From an uncultured Pseudomonadota bacterium (GTDB lineage: Bacteria; Pseudomonadota; Alphaproteobacteria; RUG11792), in NCBI GenBank assembly GCA_902769055.1, contig CACXNL010000008.1:1-52163 (forward strand): a stretch of DNA of 52,163 nt. Direction: 5' to 3'. Position 1 is the stretch's first letter. Every line of letters starts with the position of its first letter. The notes beneath the pieces were generated by a model. That model was given only the letters and a program-made list of their open reading frames with translations. It was not told where the DNA came from and ran no database searches. The position numbers and the translations under genes are program-made. Positions 25,962-33,184 of this stretch are shown here, piece by piece.

Positions 25962-26039
25962 AATATCACCCTTTCGGATAAATCTAAAATTTGATAGACT
26001 GAAGTCATGGATCTAATTTTTGTTTTTAGAGAAAAAACC

Positions 26040-26498
26040 ATGGTTATGAACAGAAATAAGTTATTGGGACTGATGGCAGCTACTGCGGTTGTCGTATCTG
26101 CCTGCAACTGCACTTGTGGAGTTGACAGCGGCAATATGAAACCGGGAACGCCTGAGGATTTCGCAGCAAATACTCCGAGCGTCGTCTATTTTGACTTTGA
26201 TAAGTCGACTTTGACGGATTCGGCAAAGAAGCGTATTGAGGCGCAAGCCGCTTGGCTTAAGACGTATACGGGCACAAATGTCACAGTTGAAGGACACTGC
26301 GACGTGCGTGGAACAGCCGAATACAACATGGCTCTTGGTGAAGCTCGCGCCAACTCCACGGCAAAAGAACTGCGCAATCAGGGCATTTCTAGTGAAAGAA
26401 TTTCGACTGTCTCGTATGGAAAAGAGAGAGTTGTCGATTCTGGCACAACAGAAATGGCTCATGCGAAGAACCGCCGTACTGTTTCAGTTGTTGGCTAA
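26040..26498 (+). CDS. pal: Peptidoglycan-associated lipoprotein Pal
   Basis: Pal anchors the outer membrane to peptidoglycan as part of Tol-Pal. The product is a lipoprotein with a short signal sequence and a lipobox-like VVSAC (Cys 22 when counted from ATG 26040), followed by an OmpA-like domain with VVYFDFDKSTLTDSAKKRI and the peptidoglycan-binding VEGHCDVRGTAEYNMALGEA and KNRRTVSVV. ATG 26040 and ATG 26046 are equally possible; ATG 26007 would put a long charged stretch before the signal. tolB, normally adjacent, is not in the window. Confidence 0.93.
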   Translation: MVMNRNKLLGLMAATAVVVSACNCTCGVDSGNMKPGTPEDFAANTPSVVYFDFDKSTLTDSAKKRIEAQAAWLKTYTGTNVTVEGHCDVRGTAEYNMALGEARANSTAKELRNQGISSERISTVSYGKERVVDSGTTEMAHAKNRRTVSVVG

Positions 26499-26524
26499 TT
26501 GTTTATTTTCCGGGGACAATCTTA

Positions 26525-26878
26525 ATGTCACCCGGATTTTTTGTACGTATGAAATTTAATGGTTTTGTAGGAATTTCGAACAATATAAAGACTGTCGTAA
26601 AAATGGGAACGATAGTTGTTGCACTGTTTTATTTCATATATCATGCAATTTCGGGAGAAAATGGCTTTTTATCATATGTAAAGACAAAGAAATTGATTTT
26701 AGAAAATCAGTTAATACTTGATAAATTGGAACAAGAATTTAAAGTGATAGAGCGCAATGTAAAACTCTTATCTTCTGAAAATTTAGATCTCGATCTTCTG
26801 GAAGAAAGGTGTAGAACAATACTAAATTTAAGCAAAAAGGATGAATATATCATTCTGGAGCGCGCAAAAAATAGTTGA
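26525..26878 (+). CDS. ftsB: Septum formation initiator, FtsB/DivIC-like
   Basis: Small bitopic division protein. The 117-residue product has one membrane helix (about 28-44, MGTIVVALFYFIYHAIS), a Gly-rich turn (GENGFLSYVKTKK), a coiled coil with leucine heptads (LILENQLILDKLEQEFKVIE) and the closing pattern LDLDLLEERCRTILNLSKKDEYIIL, which is the typical FtsB/DivIC ending. GGGGA lies nine bases before ATG 26525. It follows pal by 26 bases. Confidence 0.8.
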   Translation: MSPGFFVRMKFNGFVGISNNIKTVVKMGTIVVALFYFIYHAISGENGFLSYVKTKKLILENQLILDKLEQEFKVIERNVKLLSSENLDLDLLEERCRTILNLSKKDEYIILERAKNS

Positions 26879-26901
26879 TTGGCTAATTAGCAAAATACTA
26901 A

Positions 26902-27234
26902 TTATTTCACCGACAAAGTCACTGTTTCACTGTCCGAATTTGTTATGGTAACTTCGGACTCAGATACCGCGTCTATTGAGAAGTTTTCATATTGACCATA
27001 TTCAGAATATGCAGTGTCATTCAGCCAGATTGTCCAATTTTGATCATCGATAAAAAATATTCCGGAAAGTTTTAATTCAGGGATCTTTTGTGTTTCTTCT
27101 TTGTTGGATTGTTTTGCTAAAGATAAGGCTTTTTTTGAATCTAAATCATTCATAAAGAACGATGTTTGTTCACTAGCAAGTGTGCCGAAACTCAGAATAA
27201 AGCTAGTAACTACGATTTTTGAAATATCTTGCAT
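26902..27234 (-). CDS. Exported PilP/GspC-like protein
   Basis: The 110-residue product has a signal peptide (about 1-20) and a small beta-rich domain, PELKLSGIFFIDDQNWTIWL followed by a segment ending VTLSVK. This layout (Leu-x-Gly-Ile-x-x, Trp-x-Ile-x-x-Asn, then short strands) resembles the homology region of PilP and GspC/GspB. The call is an inference from pattern and gene order. It is the third gene of a minus-strand operon and overlaps the preceding gene by 25 bases. Confidence 0.4.
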   Translation of the reverse strand: MQDISKIVVTSFILSFGTLASEQTSFFMNDLDSKKALSLAKQSNKEETQKIPELKLSGIFFIDDQNWTIWLNDTAYSEYGQYENFSIDAVSESEVTITNSDSETVTLSVK

Positions 27235-27737
27235 ACAACCTCTAACTTTAAGGTAGGTTTGTGTAATATTTGCTTTGAGAATTTATTGATCTCAACTGAA
27301 ACTATATTAACAAAGCCCGGAGAAAAATCTTGAATTTCCTCAAGAAAATTGAAAATGAAAATATCATGCCAAAAAAGCCCGATTAGCTTAATCAAGCTAA
27401 CATCTATTTTTTCTATCGTAGCTTTTGATATATTTTCAAAGCACGATATTTTTGCGCAATTTTTGTAAGCCGCTTTATTTACAAAATCTTTAAAGTTTAA
27501 ATATTTTCCTTTGAAGCTATGTTTTTGAATAAAATGCATTTTTTCGCTGTTCATACTTATGTTAATAAGCGGCTGCATTTCAATCTCAAATTCGGTGCAC
27601 TTTGTTAACCTATGTGATTTGTATATCGATACAATGAACGACACTATCAGCATTGCCAAGATAGGCAAAAAACGCACTTTGTATTTCATAAGAAAATCTT
27701 TGCTTTTGGAAAAGTTAATTCGCGTAACCTTAATCAT
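27210..27737 (-). CDS. Bitopic PilO/GspM-like protein
   Basis: The 175-residue product has a short basic N-terminus, one membrane helix (about 20-40, VRFLPILAMLIVSFIVSIY) and a periplasmic domain of alternating strands and helices that could be the ferredoxin-like fold of PilO or GspM. Sequence similarity by eye is weak. It overlaps the upstream gene by four bases (27734-27737) and the downstream gene by 25, so all three are translationally linked. A start at an internal Met 17 is possible. Confidence 0.4.
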   Translation of the reverse strand: MIKVTRINFSKSKDFLMKYKVRFLPILAMLIVSFIVSIYKSHRLTKCTEFEIEMQPLINISMNSEKMHFIQKHSFKGKYLNFKDFVNKAAYKNCAKISCFENISKATIEKIDVSLIKLIGLFWHDIFIFNFLEEIQDFSPGFVNIVSVEINKFSKQILHKPTLKLEVVCKIFQKS

Positions 27738-28843
27738 TCTTCGTATATAGACTTAAAAATGATTTGCTTAGTTTTTTCGTCAATTTTTATTGAAACATTC
27801 TGAAGTTTTTTGTCGGTGTTATTCAGCTCCTCTTTAAATTTATTTTTAAAATTTATTTGCTTCAGATACGCCGACGAATCCAAATGTTTCCATACAGCAA
27901 TATCATCAAATACATCTGGAGTAATTTTGTTGATGGAACATTGAATATCATTTATTTCGGAGTTGCAGTGGATTATTTGTCCAACGTCAATTGCAGTTTT
28001 CAAAAACAAAACACTAAAAATTAGCAAACACACAGGATGTAAAGCTCGCTCGAAGTCCTGTTTTTCATTGACGCGCTTGCTCCAATCGGCTTGAGAAACT
28101 ACACGCATATCGATTTGCGAACTTGTGGTAAATCTATCTATCGCATTTTCGTCAAGCGAATAAATCGCGACATCTTCTAAACTTGTATTGAAAAGTTGTT
28201 TTACAAAACTTATAGCACTATTCACTTCGCCTTTTTCGTTAAAATCGTTTACGCTCATCTTTCTGTAGTAAACGTATTTTTCATCATGTAAAGCAATTAT
28301 TTCCGATTCCCATCTTGTCTTGGCAACAAAAATTTGTACCTTAAACTTTTTTCTTTCGGTTGGATGAGCATTAAAGTAATTTGACACAATCCAAAATGGA
28401 CTAGCAGTAATAGAATTTATCGGATTTTTGATATTGAATATTTCTTGCAAAATCCGAAATAAAATAGGAGTTAATTTCATATCGCAAAATAAAGCAACTC
28501 CTCTTCTATAGGACAGCTTTTTTTCATAGCAGGCAAAATTTATTGAACTATTTTTCCCATTTAAAATATTTTTAGCCAAAACCATAATATCTTTCTCACT
28601 TGAATTATTTAAAGAGATAGAACGACACGACATTGTACTGTTTGAAATGATAACTTCTAGTGGCAGCGTTGAGTATCGGTATACATATTCAAAGATTTTA
28701 ATTTTGTCTACAAGTTCGACTTCGATTTTATGCACAATTTTATTTGCAACAATGTGGTTCAAAATTAGATGACTATCAGAGATAAGTATCCTCAAAAATG
28801 CGCTTAAATCCGCTTTTTTAAAAAGATTAGTAATCTTGGTCAT
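27734..28843 (-). CDS. PilM-PilN or GspL-like protein (cytoplasmic domain plus anchor)
   Basis: The 369-residue product has a large N-terminal cytoplasmic domain (about 1-260) with short strands in an order like the actin-like PilM/GspL fold (PLEVIISNSTMSCRSISL, EDVAIYSLDENAI), one membrane helix (about 272-292, HPVCLLIFSVLFLKTAIDV) and a C-terminal periplasmic part of about 75 residues with coiled-coil character. That is the topology of GspL, or of PilM fused to PilN. No nucleotide-binding motif is clear. It is first in the operon; a TTAA-N7-TTAA site lies 49 bases upstream of its start. Confidence 0.4.
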   Translation of the reverse strand: MTKITNLFKKADLSAFLRILISDSHLILNHIVANKIVHKIEVELVDKIKIFEYVYRYSTLPLEVIISNSTMSCRSISLNNSSEKDIMVLAKNILNGKNSSINFACYEKKLSYRRGVALFCDMKLTPILFRILQEIFNIKNPINSITASPFWIVSNYFNAHPTERKKFKVQIFVAKTRWESEIIALHDEKYVYYRKMSVNDFNEKGEVNSAISFVKQLFNTSLEDVAIYSLDENAIDRFTTSSQIDMRVVSQADWSKRVNEKQDFERALHPVCLLIFSVLFLKTAIDVGQIIHCNSEINDIQCSINKITPDVFDDIAVWKHLDSSAYLKQINFKNKFKEELNNTDKKLQNVSIKIDEKTKQIIFKSIYEE

Positions 28844-28891
28844 AGCTCGTACTCTGCAATTCGTCCCGCTCCCAGGTTCTGATACAACCAG

Positions 28892-28906
28892 TTAAGTAAG
28901 CGTTAA
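28892..28906. promoter_or_regulatory. CtrA-type box, operon side of the divergent gap
   Basis: TTAAGTAAGCGTTAA, exact TTAA-N7-TTAA, 49 bases upstream of the pilus-like operon. The mixed bases in the spacer make it less likely to be a mere AT-run. A weak TATCAG hexamer lies seven bases beyond it on the minus strand. Confidence 0.45.
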
Positions 28907-28967
28907 TTTCTAAAAAAAATTTTTGTTTGTATGAAAAGTTCCGTTGCGCCAAATTTCCACAATTGGC

Positions 28968-28982
28968 TTAAGAAAATCTTAA
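28968..28982. promoter_or_regulatory. Palindromic CtrA-type box before secreted protein gene
   Basis: Within the perfect palindrome CTTAAGAAAATCTTAAG (28967-28983) the TTAA-N7-TTAA pattern is exact. A GATAAT hexamer (28992-28997) follows nine bases later, so the box would sit at the -35 position of the promoter of the gene at 29032. Confidence 0.45.
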
Positions 28983-29008
28983 GTTTTTATAGATAATCTG
29001 AACTCAGG

Positions 29009-29031
29009 AAGGAGCTTTTCGGGAAAAGCGC
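29009..29031 (+). promoter_or_regulatory. Ribosome-binding site followed by hairpin
   Basis: AAGGAG (29009-29014) is separated from ATG 29032 by 17 bases, which is too far, but GCTTTT (29014-29019) and AAAAGC (29024-29029) form a stem with loop CGGG that would bring the two to a normal distance. The first base of the stem is shared with the AAGGAG. Confidence 0.5.
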
Positions 29032-29514
29032 ATGAAAAAGGTTAGGTTTGTTGAATGCCTCATTCCGCTGTTACCTTTATCAATTTACTCCGTAAACAGT
29101 ACGAATGCGAAGTCTAATCCGAAAATATCCACAAATTCAGCAATCCGATACAAAAATGTACTTTCCAGACTTGAAGCCCTTCCTTGTGAAAATTTGACTG
29201 AAGGTATTAGAAACTATAACGGCAAGTTTAATACCAATATATTCGGTGAAGTCATTTTAATCGCAGAAAATCTCAAAAATGATCTATCTTCTGATGAATA
29301 TAATTATATTATTCAAAGCGCAACAAATACATTTTGTTTATATACTAAAAACTTAGAAAATCCTGATAACACAGATTTCGAAATAAATGAACAGAAATTA
29401 AAAATGTTTAAAGAAAAATGTATTTATAGACTAGTTGACGTACTAAGCAAAAACAGGACGTCCTCACACTCCGAAGAAAAAAACTCATCTGAGAGTACTC
29501 TCTGGGATTTTTAA
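29032..29514 (+). CDS. Secreted protein of unknown function
   Basis: No family recognised. The 160-residue product starts with a signal peptide (MKKVRFVECLIPLLPLSIYS, cut near NSTNA), followed by a mostly helical domain of about 110 residues with three Cys and a Ser/Glu-rich tail ending ESTLWDF. The closing aromatic-acidic residues are not a clear outer-membrane signal. It is divergent from the pilus-like operon, shares its control region and has a CtrA-type box at its promoter. Confidence 0.65.
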   Translation: MKKVRFVECLIPLLPLSIYSVNSTNAKSNPKISTNSAIRYKNVLSRLEALPCENLTEGIRNYNGKFNTNIFGEVILIAENLKNDLSSDEYNYIIQSATNTFCLYTKNLENPDNTDFEINEQKLKMFKEKCIYRLVDVLSKNRTSSHSEEKNSSESTLWDF

Positions 29515-29579
29515 TTCCTTCGGAAAAATCTCGTTGAGACCCAATCACCAGACATAAGCCCCAACGAAGATTCTGCCGA

Positions 29580-30041
29580 TTATTTTTCCTCTAAGGTTGC
29601 TTTAAGCATCCAAATAACTTTTTCGTGAAACGCCAACCTCGAACCCAAAACATCCGTTGTTCCAAAATCCTCGCTTTCGGAAAGCTTCTTTATTCCGTCG
29701 ATCAGATCCTTGCGAACCAATTCGTGTGCTTTTAGCAAATCTTTCAGCATTCCATTTTGATCCGCGGCACCGATCCGATCATCAAATGAAGCTAATTTCA
29801 AAAACTCATCAAAAGTCGCTGGCGACTTTCCCCCGAGCATCCTAATTCTCTCGGCTACCACATCAACTGCATTAAAGAGATCATTGTAATGCTCTTCACT
29901 CATCAAATGAATGGCTCTAAACCCGGCACCTTCAACATTCCAATGGACATTTTGGGTCTTCATGAGAAGAACGTATGAATCCGCGAGGATCCTTGATAAA
30001 ACATCAACTGAAGTGTCAGACTTAGCTGAAAAAAGAGACAT
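29580..30041 (-). CDS. dps: Dps family ferritin-like protein
   Basis: Dps forms a 12-subunit shell that stores iron and protects DNA from peroxide. The 153-residue protein has the signature KTQNVHWNVEGAGFRAIHLM and HYNDLFNAVDVVAERIR, giving the inter-subunit ferroxidase residues (two His, Asp and Glu). A lysine-rich N-terminal DNA-binding tail is missing, so DNA binding is uncertain. It is a single gene. Confidence 0.93.
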   Translation of the reverse strand: MSLFSAKSDTSVDVLSRILADSYVLLMKTQNVHWNVEGAGFRAIHLMSEEHYNDLFNAVDVVAERIRMLGGKSPATFDEFLKLASFDDRIGAADQNGMLKDLLKAHELVRKDLIDGIKKLSESEDFGTTDVLGSRLAFHEKVIWMLKATLEEK

Positions 30042-30324
30042 AACTGCCTATAAAAAACGAACTAACAGATCCAGTTTGTAGCAAATTTAAGATAAACGCA
30101 ACATAGTTGACATTCTATAAAACAAGAAAGAGTACTTTTTATCCGGATCATCGGCACCATCCTTAGTAAGGATAAATAAAAAATCACAACCTTAGTGAAT
30201 ATCAAAATAATCAGTTCATTCAATACACATTAGATATTTAAATATGAAGCTATTTGTTAAATCAAAAATACCCAATACCGCACTAAAACATTCTATTTTG
30301 CTTATATTCAATGGAAAAAGAAAC
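30042..30324. other. Non-coding stretch upstream of tRNA genes
   Basis: No gene seen in about 280 AT-rich bases. It holds a TTGACA (30108-30113) without a matching -10, and a short palindrome ATCCTTAGTAAGGAT near 30159-30173 followed by A-rich sequence. The dps promoter must lie in the first part but I could not define it. Confidence 0.4.
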
Positions 30325-30353
30325 TTGACGCTCACCAGAAGCCATACTACCAT
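30325..30353 (+). promoter_or_regulatory. Promoter of tRNA-Lys/tRNA-Glu
   Basis: TTGACG (30325-30330), 17-base spacer, TACCAT (30348-30353), ending 11 bases before the first tRNA base. Confidence 0.7.
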
Positions 30354-30364
30354 GGGGAACGGAT

Positions 30365-30440
30365 GGGCTTGTAGCTCAGTTGGTAGAGCATCTGACTTTT
30401 AATCAGGTGGTCGCAGGTTCGATTCCTGCCAAGCCCACCA
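30365..30440 (+). tRNA. tRNA-Lys (anticodon TTT)
   Basis: 76 bases with encoded CCA. The acceptor stem GGGCTTG pairs with CAAGCCC; D arm AGCTCAGTTGGTAGAGC; anticodon loop CTTTTAA gives TTT; T arm GCAGGTTCGATTCCTGC. Confidence 0.97.
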
Positions 30441-30442
30441 AT

Positions 30443-30518
30443 GTCTCCTTCGTCTAGAGGTCTAGGACACCGCCCTTTCACGGCGACAACATGGGTTCAA
30501 ATCCCGTAGGAGACGCCA
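30443..30518 (+). tRNA. tRNA-Glu (anticodon TTC)
   Basis: 76 bases with encoded CCA. The acceptor GTCTCCT pairs with AGGAGAC; the anticodon loop CTTTCAC gives TTC; T arm ATGGGTTCAAATCCCGT. The base pair at the top of the anticodon stem appears to be C-A. Two bases separate it from tRNA-Lys, and radA begins 18 bases after it, so all are probably one transcript. Confidence 0.96.
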
Positions 30519-30536
30519 TTTTTTGTGGAGATAAAG

Positions 30537-31895
30537 ATGGCAAAACCAAGTTCGAAATTTATATGTCAAGAGTGTGGAGCGGTTTCACCAAAATGGATGG
30601 GGCAATGTGATGTTTGCAAAAGCTGGAATTGTCTTGTTGAGGAATTGGTAGAAAAGGCACCGAAGGATAGCTCGGCACAGGTGCCAGACGATTTTTTCAT
30701 GAATATAACTGAACGTGCAGATGTAGCTGCACCAACAAGCCGTTATATGACTTCGTTACAAGAGCTGAATAGGGTTTTAGGTGGAGGTTTTGTAAGCGGT
30801 TCCGTGGTTCTTCTTGGTGGTAATCCCGGTATTGGGAAATCAACACTGCTTTTACAAATTTTGGCTGAAATTTCCGGAATCGATAATTACATATATATTT
30901 CCGCTGAAGAATCGACAAAACAAGTTATGTTGCGAGCAAATAGGCTGTCGATAACCAATCCAAAACTTATGATTGCTTCTACATCTAGTATTCATCAAAT
31001 TTTGTCGGCACTGAATGAAATTAAGCACAATAGCATTGTCATAATCGACTCGATCCAAACGATTTCTTCAGACTTGATACAATCCCCGCCTGGAAGCATT
31101 TCACAAGTCAGGTTTTGTACTCAGGAGCTAGTTAATTTCGCGAAAGCTAATGATGTTGTCGTGGTAATTGTCGGTCACGTTACGAAAGATGGCGCGATTG
31201 CTGGACCTAAAACTTTGGAACACATGGTCGATTGCGTCCTATACTTCGAGGGCGATAAGGCGTATGACTACCGAATATTGCGATGTGAGAAAAATCGATT
31301 TGGTTCGACGGACGAGATTGGTGTGTTTTCAATGACGACTGAGGGGTTACGAGAGGTTGCTAATCCATCGTCGGCTTTTCTTTCAGAATATGACGACAAT
31401 GTTAGTGGCGTCGCTGTTTTTTCAGGAATTGAGGGCACTAGACCGATTTTGTCGGAAATCCAAGCGCTGGTTTCAAACACCTCAATCCCGGCACCTCGGC
31501 GCTCAGCAATCGGCTTTGATCCGTACAGGCTTTCGATGCTAGTCGCCGTGTTATCGAACCGATGCAAGCTGAATTTCTCGAATAAAGATGTGTACTTGAA
31601 TGTCGCCGGCGGACTAAAAATAACTGAGCCAGCAATAGATTTAGCTGTGGTATCGGCGATAGTTTCATCAGCATTCCATAAGCCATTGCCGAAAGGCACT
31701 GTGTTTTTTGGCGAAGTCAGTCTGTCAGGTGAGATACGCCAATCTACCCTTTCTTATTCGCGAATTAAAGAAGCACAAAAACTTGGGTTCACACAGGCGA
31801 TATGCTCATATAAGACGGAAAACTTTGATGAGAAAATTAAAATACACAAAATAAAATCTGTTCGCGAAATCTTGGGAATTTTAACCCGACAATAG
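30537..31895 (+). CDS. radA: DNA repair protein RadA (Sms)
   Basis: RadA is a RecA-like, DnaB-like helicase that extends D-loops in recombination and transformation. The 452-residue protein has the N-terminal zinc finger (CQECG, CDVCKSWNC), the P-loop GGNPGIGKST, the RadA motif KNRFG and a C-terminal Lon-protease-like domain (about 285-450). ATG 30537 is chosen since GGAG lies six bases upstream; the frame's GTG 30525 abuts the tRNA. Together with recA, dprA, radC, ssb and rmuC, the window has a rich set of recombination genes. Confidence 0.96.
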   Translation: MAKPSSKFICQECGAVSPKWMGQCDVCKSWNCLVEELVEKAPKDSSAQVPDDFFMNITERADVAAPTSRYMTSLQELNRVLGGGFVSGSVVLLGGNPGIGKSTLLLQILAEISGIDNYIYISAEESTKQVMLRANRLSITNPKLMIASTSSIHQILSALNEIKHNSIVIIDSIQTISSDLIQSPPGSISQVRFCTQELVNFAKANDVVVVIVGHVTKDGAIAGPKTLEHMVDCVLYFEGDKAYDYRILRCEKNRFGSTDEIGVFSMTTEGLREVANPSSAFLSEYDDNVSGVAVFSGIEGTRPILSEIQALVSNTSIPAPRRSAIGFDPYRLSMLVAVLSNRCKLNFSNKDVYLNVAGGLKITEPAIDLAVVSAIVSSAFHKPLPKGTVFFGEVSLSGEIRQSTLSYSRIKEAQKLGFTQAICSYKTENFDEKIKIHKIKSVREILGILTRQ

Positions 31896-31906
31896 GACAA
31901 CGTAAT

Positions 31907-33124
31907 CTACGTATTACCGCTATCGCTATTAAATAAATTGGCATCATTAACTTTTAAACCTATCGATTTATCTTCCTGTGTTACTGCTTGCTCTGGACTA
32001 ATTTCGCTACCAAGCGTTTTTAGTCTTAGTGCTACGGGGGCTATTTTCTTTTCGATAAACATCCCGATTTTATCAAATTCCTCGAAATTCTTTTCTAGTT
32101 TTTTACCAAATTCCTTTGTACATCCCATAAGCTCTTCAAGATAGTTAAAAACTATTCTCCCAATTTCTCCGATTTCTTTCGAGTTTTGGGCTATTGCTTC
32201 CTGGCGCCAAGAAAACGCTACTGTTTTTAGCAATGCAATCAATGTTATTGGTGTCGCAATGATCACTTTTTCTTGAACGCCAAACTCTATAAGACTGGGA
32301 TCAACTTTCAGCGCCGCACTAAAGAAAGATTCACCTGGTAAAAACATAATTACAAATTCGGGCATTGGTGAAAATTGTTCCCAATACGCCTTTTGCGCAA
32401 GCATTTTTATATGCTTCTTAACCGCCTCAGCATGCGACTTTAAATATGTCTTGTCGTCTGCATTAACCGCCTGCATGTAAGAGCTAATTGGAGTTTTTGC
32501 ATCAACCACAATATTCCGATCGCCTGGCAAGCGTATGACCATATCAGGACGTCGCCTGGAATTTTCTTCCTGCTGTTGTTCAAAAAAATCGCAATGGGAA
32601 ACCATACCAGCAATTTCAACCACACGACGCAACTGCATTTCTCCCCATTGCCCTGTTATCGCCGGCGACGAAAGCGCCTTGTTCAAAGCTGAAGTTTCCT
32701 TTTGCAATTCTTGTTGAAAAATTATCATATCTTGCACTTGACGCCGTAAATCACTATAGGAATCCACACGTTCCTTTTCGATTTGTGTAATTTTATCGTC
32801 AAAATTTTTTAGAGTATTTTGTATCGGTTGTATTAGATTTAAAAAATTGTTCTCTTTCTTATTCAATTCAACTTTTTCGCACTGCAATACTTTATCAAAA
32901 GTTTCTCTCGCAATGCTCAAAAAATTTTGATGGTTTTTTATTAAAATTTCGTTCGATATTGTCTTAAACTTTTCTTCCAGTTGTCCCTGGCGCTGAGATA
33001 GCATCTGTTCGCTTCTCAGCATTTCTCGCAAACTCGCATTCTTTTTCAGAAGGTAGATAGCATAGCAAAAAAGCACTAACGCTAAAATTATTAGAAAAAG
33101 TTCAGTCCCATTTATTACAAACAC
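31907..33124 (-). CDS. rmuC: DNA recombination protein RmuC
   Basis: RmuC family proteins limit DNA inversion and have a PD-(D/E)XK-like nuclease domain. The 405-residue product has an N-terminal membrane helix (about 8-26), a long coiled coil (30-150) and the conserved region with GQWGEMQLRRVVEIAGM, RRPDMVIRLPGDRNIVVDAK and PISSYMQAV. The start is GTG 33124. It is convergent with radA (11-base gap) and follows pyrG on the same strand. Confidence 0.93.
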   Translation of the reverse strand: MFVINGTELFLIILALVLFCYAIYLLKKNASLREMLRSEQMLSQRQGQLEEKFKTISNEILIKNHQNFLSIARETFDKVLQCEKVELNKKENNFLNLIQPIQNTLKNFDDKITQIEKERVDSYSDLRRQVQDMIIFQQELQKETSALNKALSSPAITGQWGEMQLRRVVEIAGMVSHCDFFEQQQEENSRRRPDMVIRLPGDRNIVVDAKTPISSYMQAVNADDKTYLKSHAEAVKKHIKMLAQKAYWEQFSPMPEFVIMFLPGESFFSAALKVDPSLIEFGVQEKVIIATPITLIALLKTVAFSWRQEAIAQNSKEIGEIGRIVFNYLEELMGCTKEFGKKLEKNFEEFDKIGMFIEKKIAPVALRLKTLGSEISPEQAVTQEDKSIGLKVNDANLFNSDSGNT

Positions 33125-33184
33125 AATATTTAGTATTTATTCATACCCACAGCGACATTCTAACACGCTGTTGAATTCATAACA

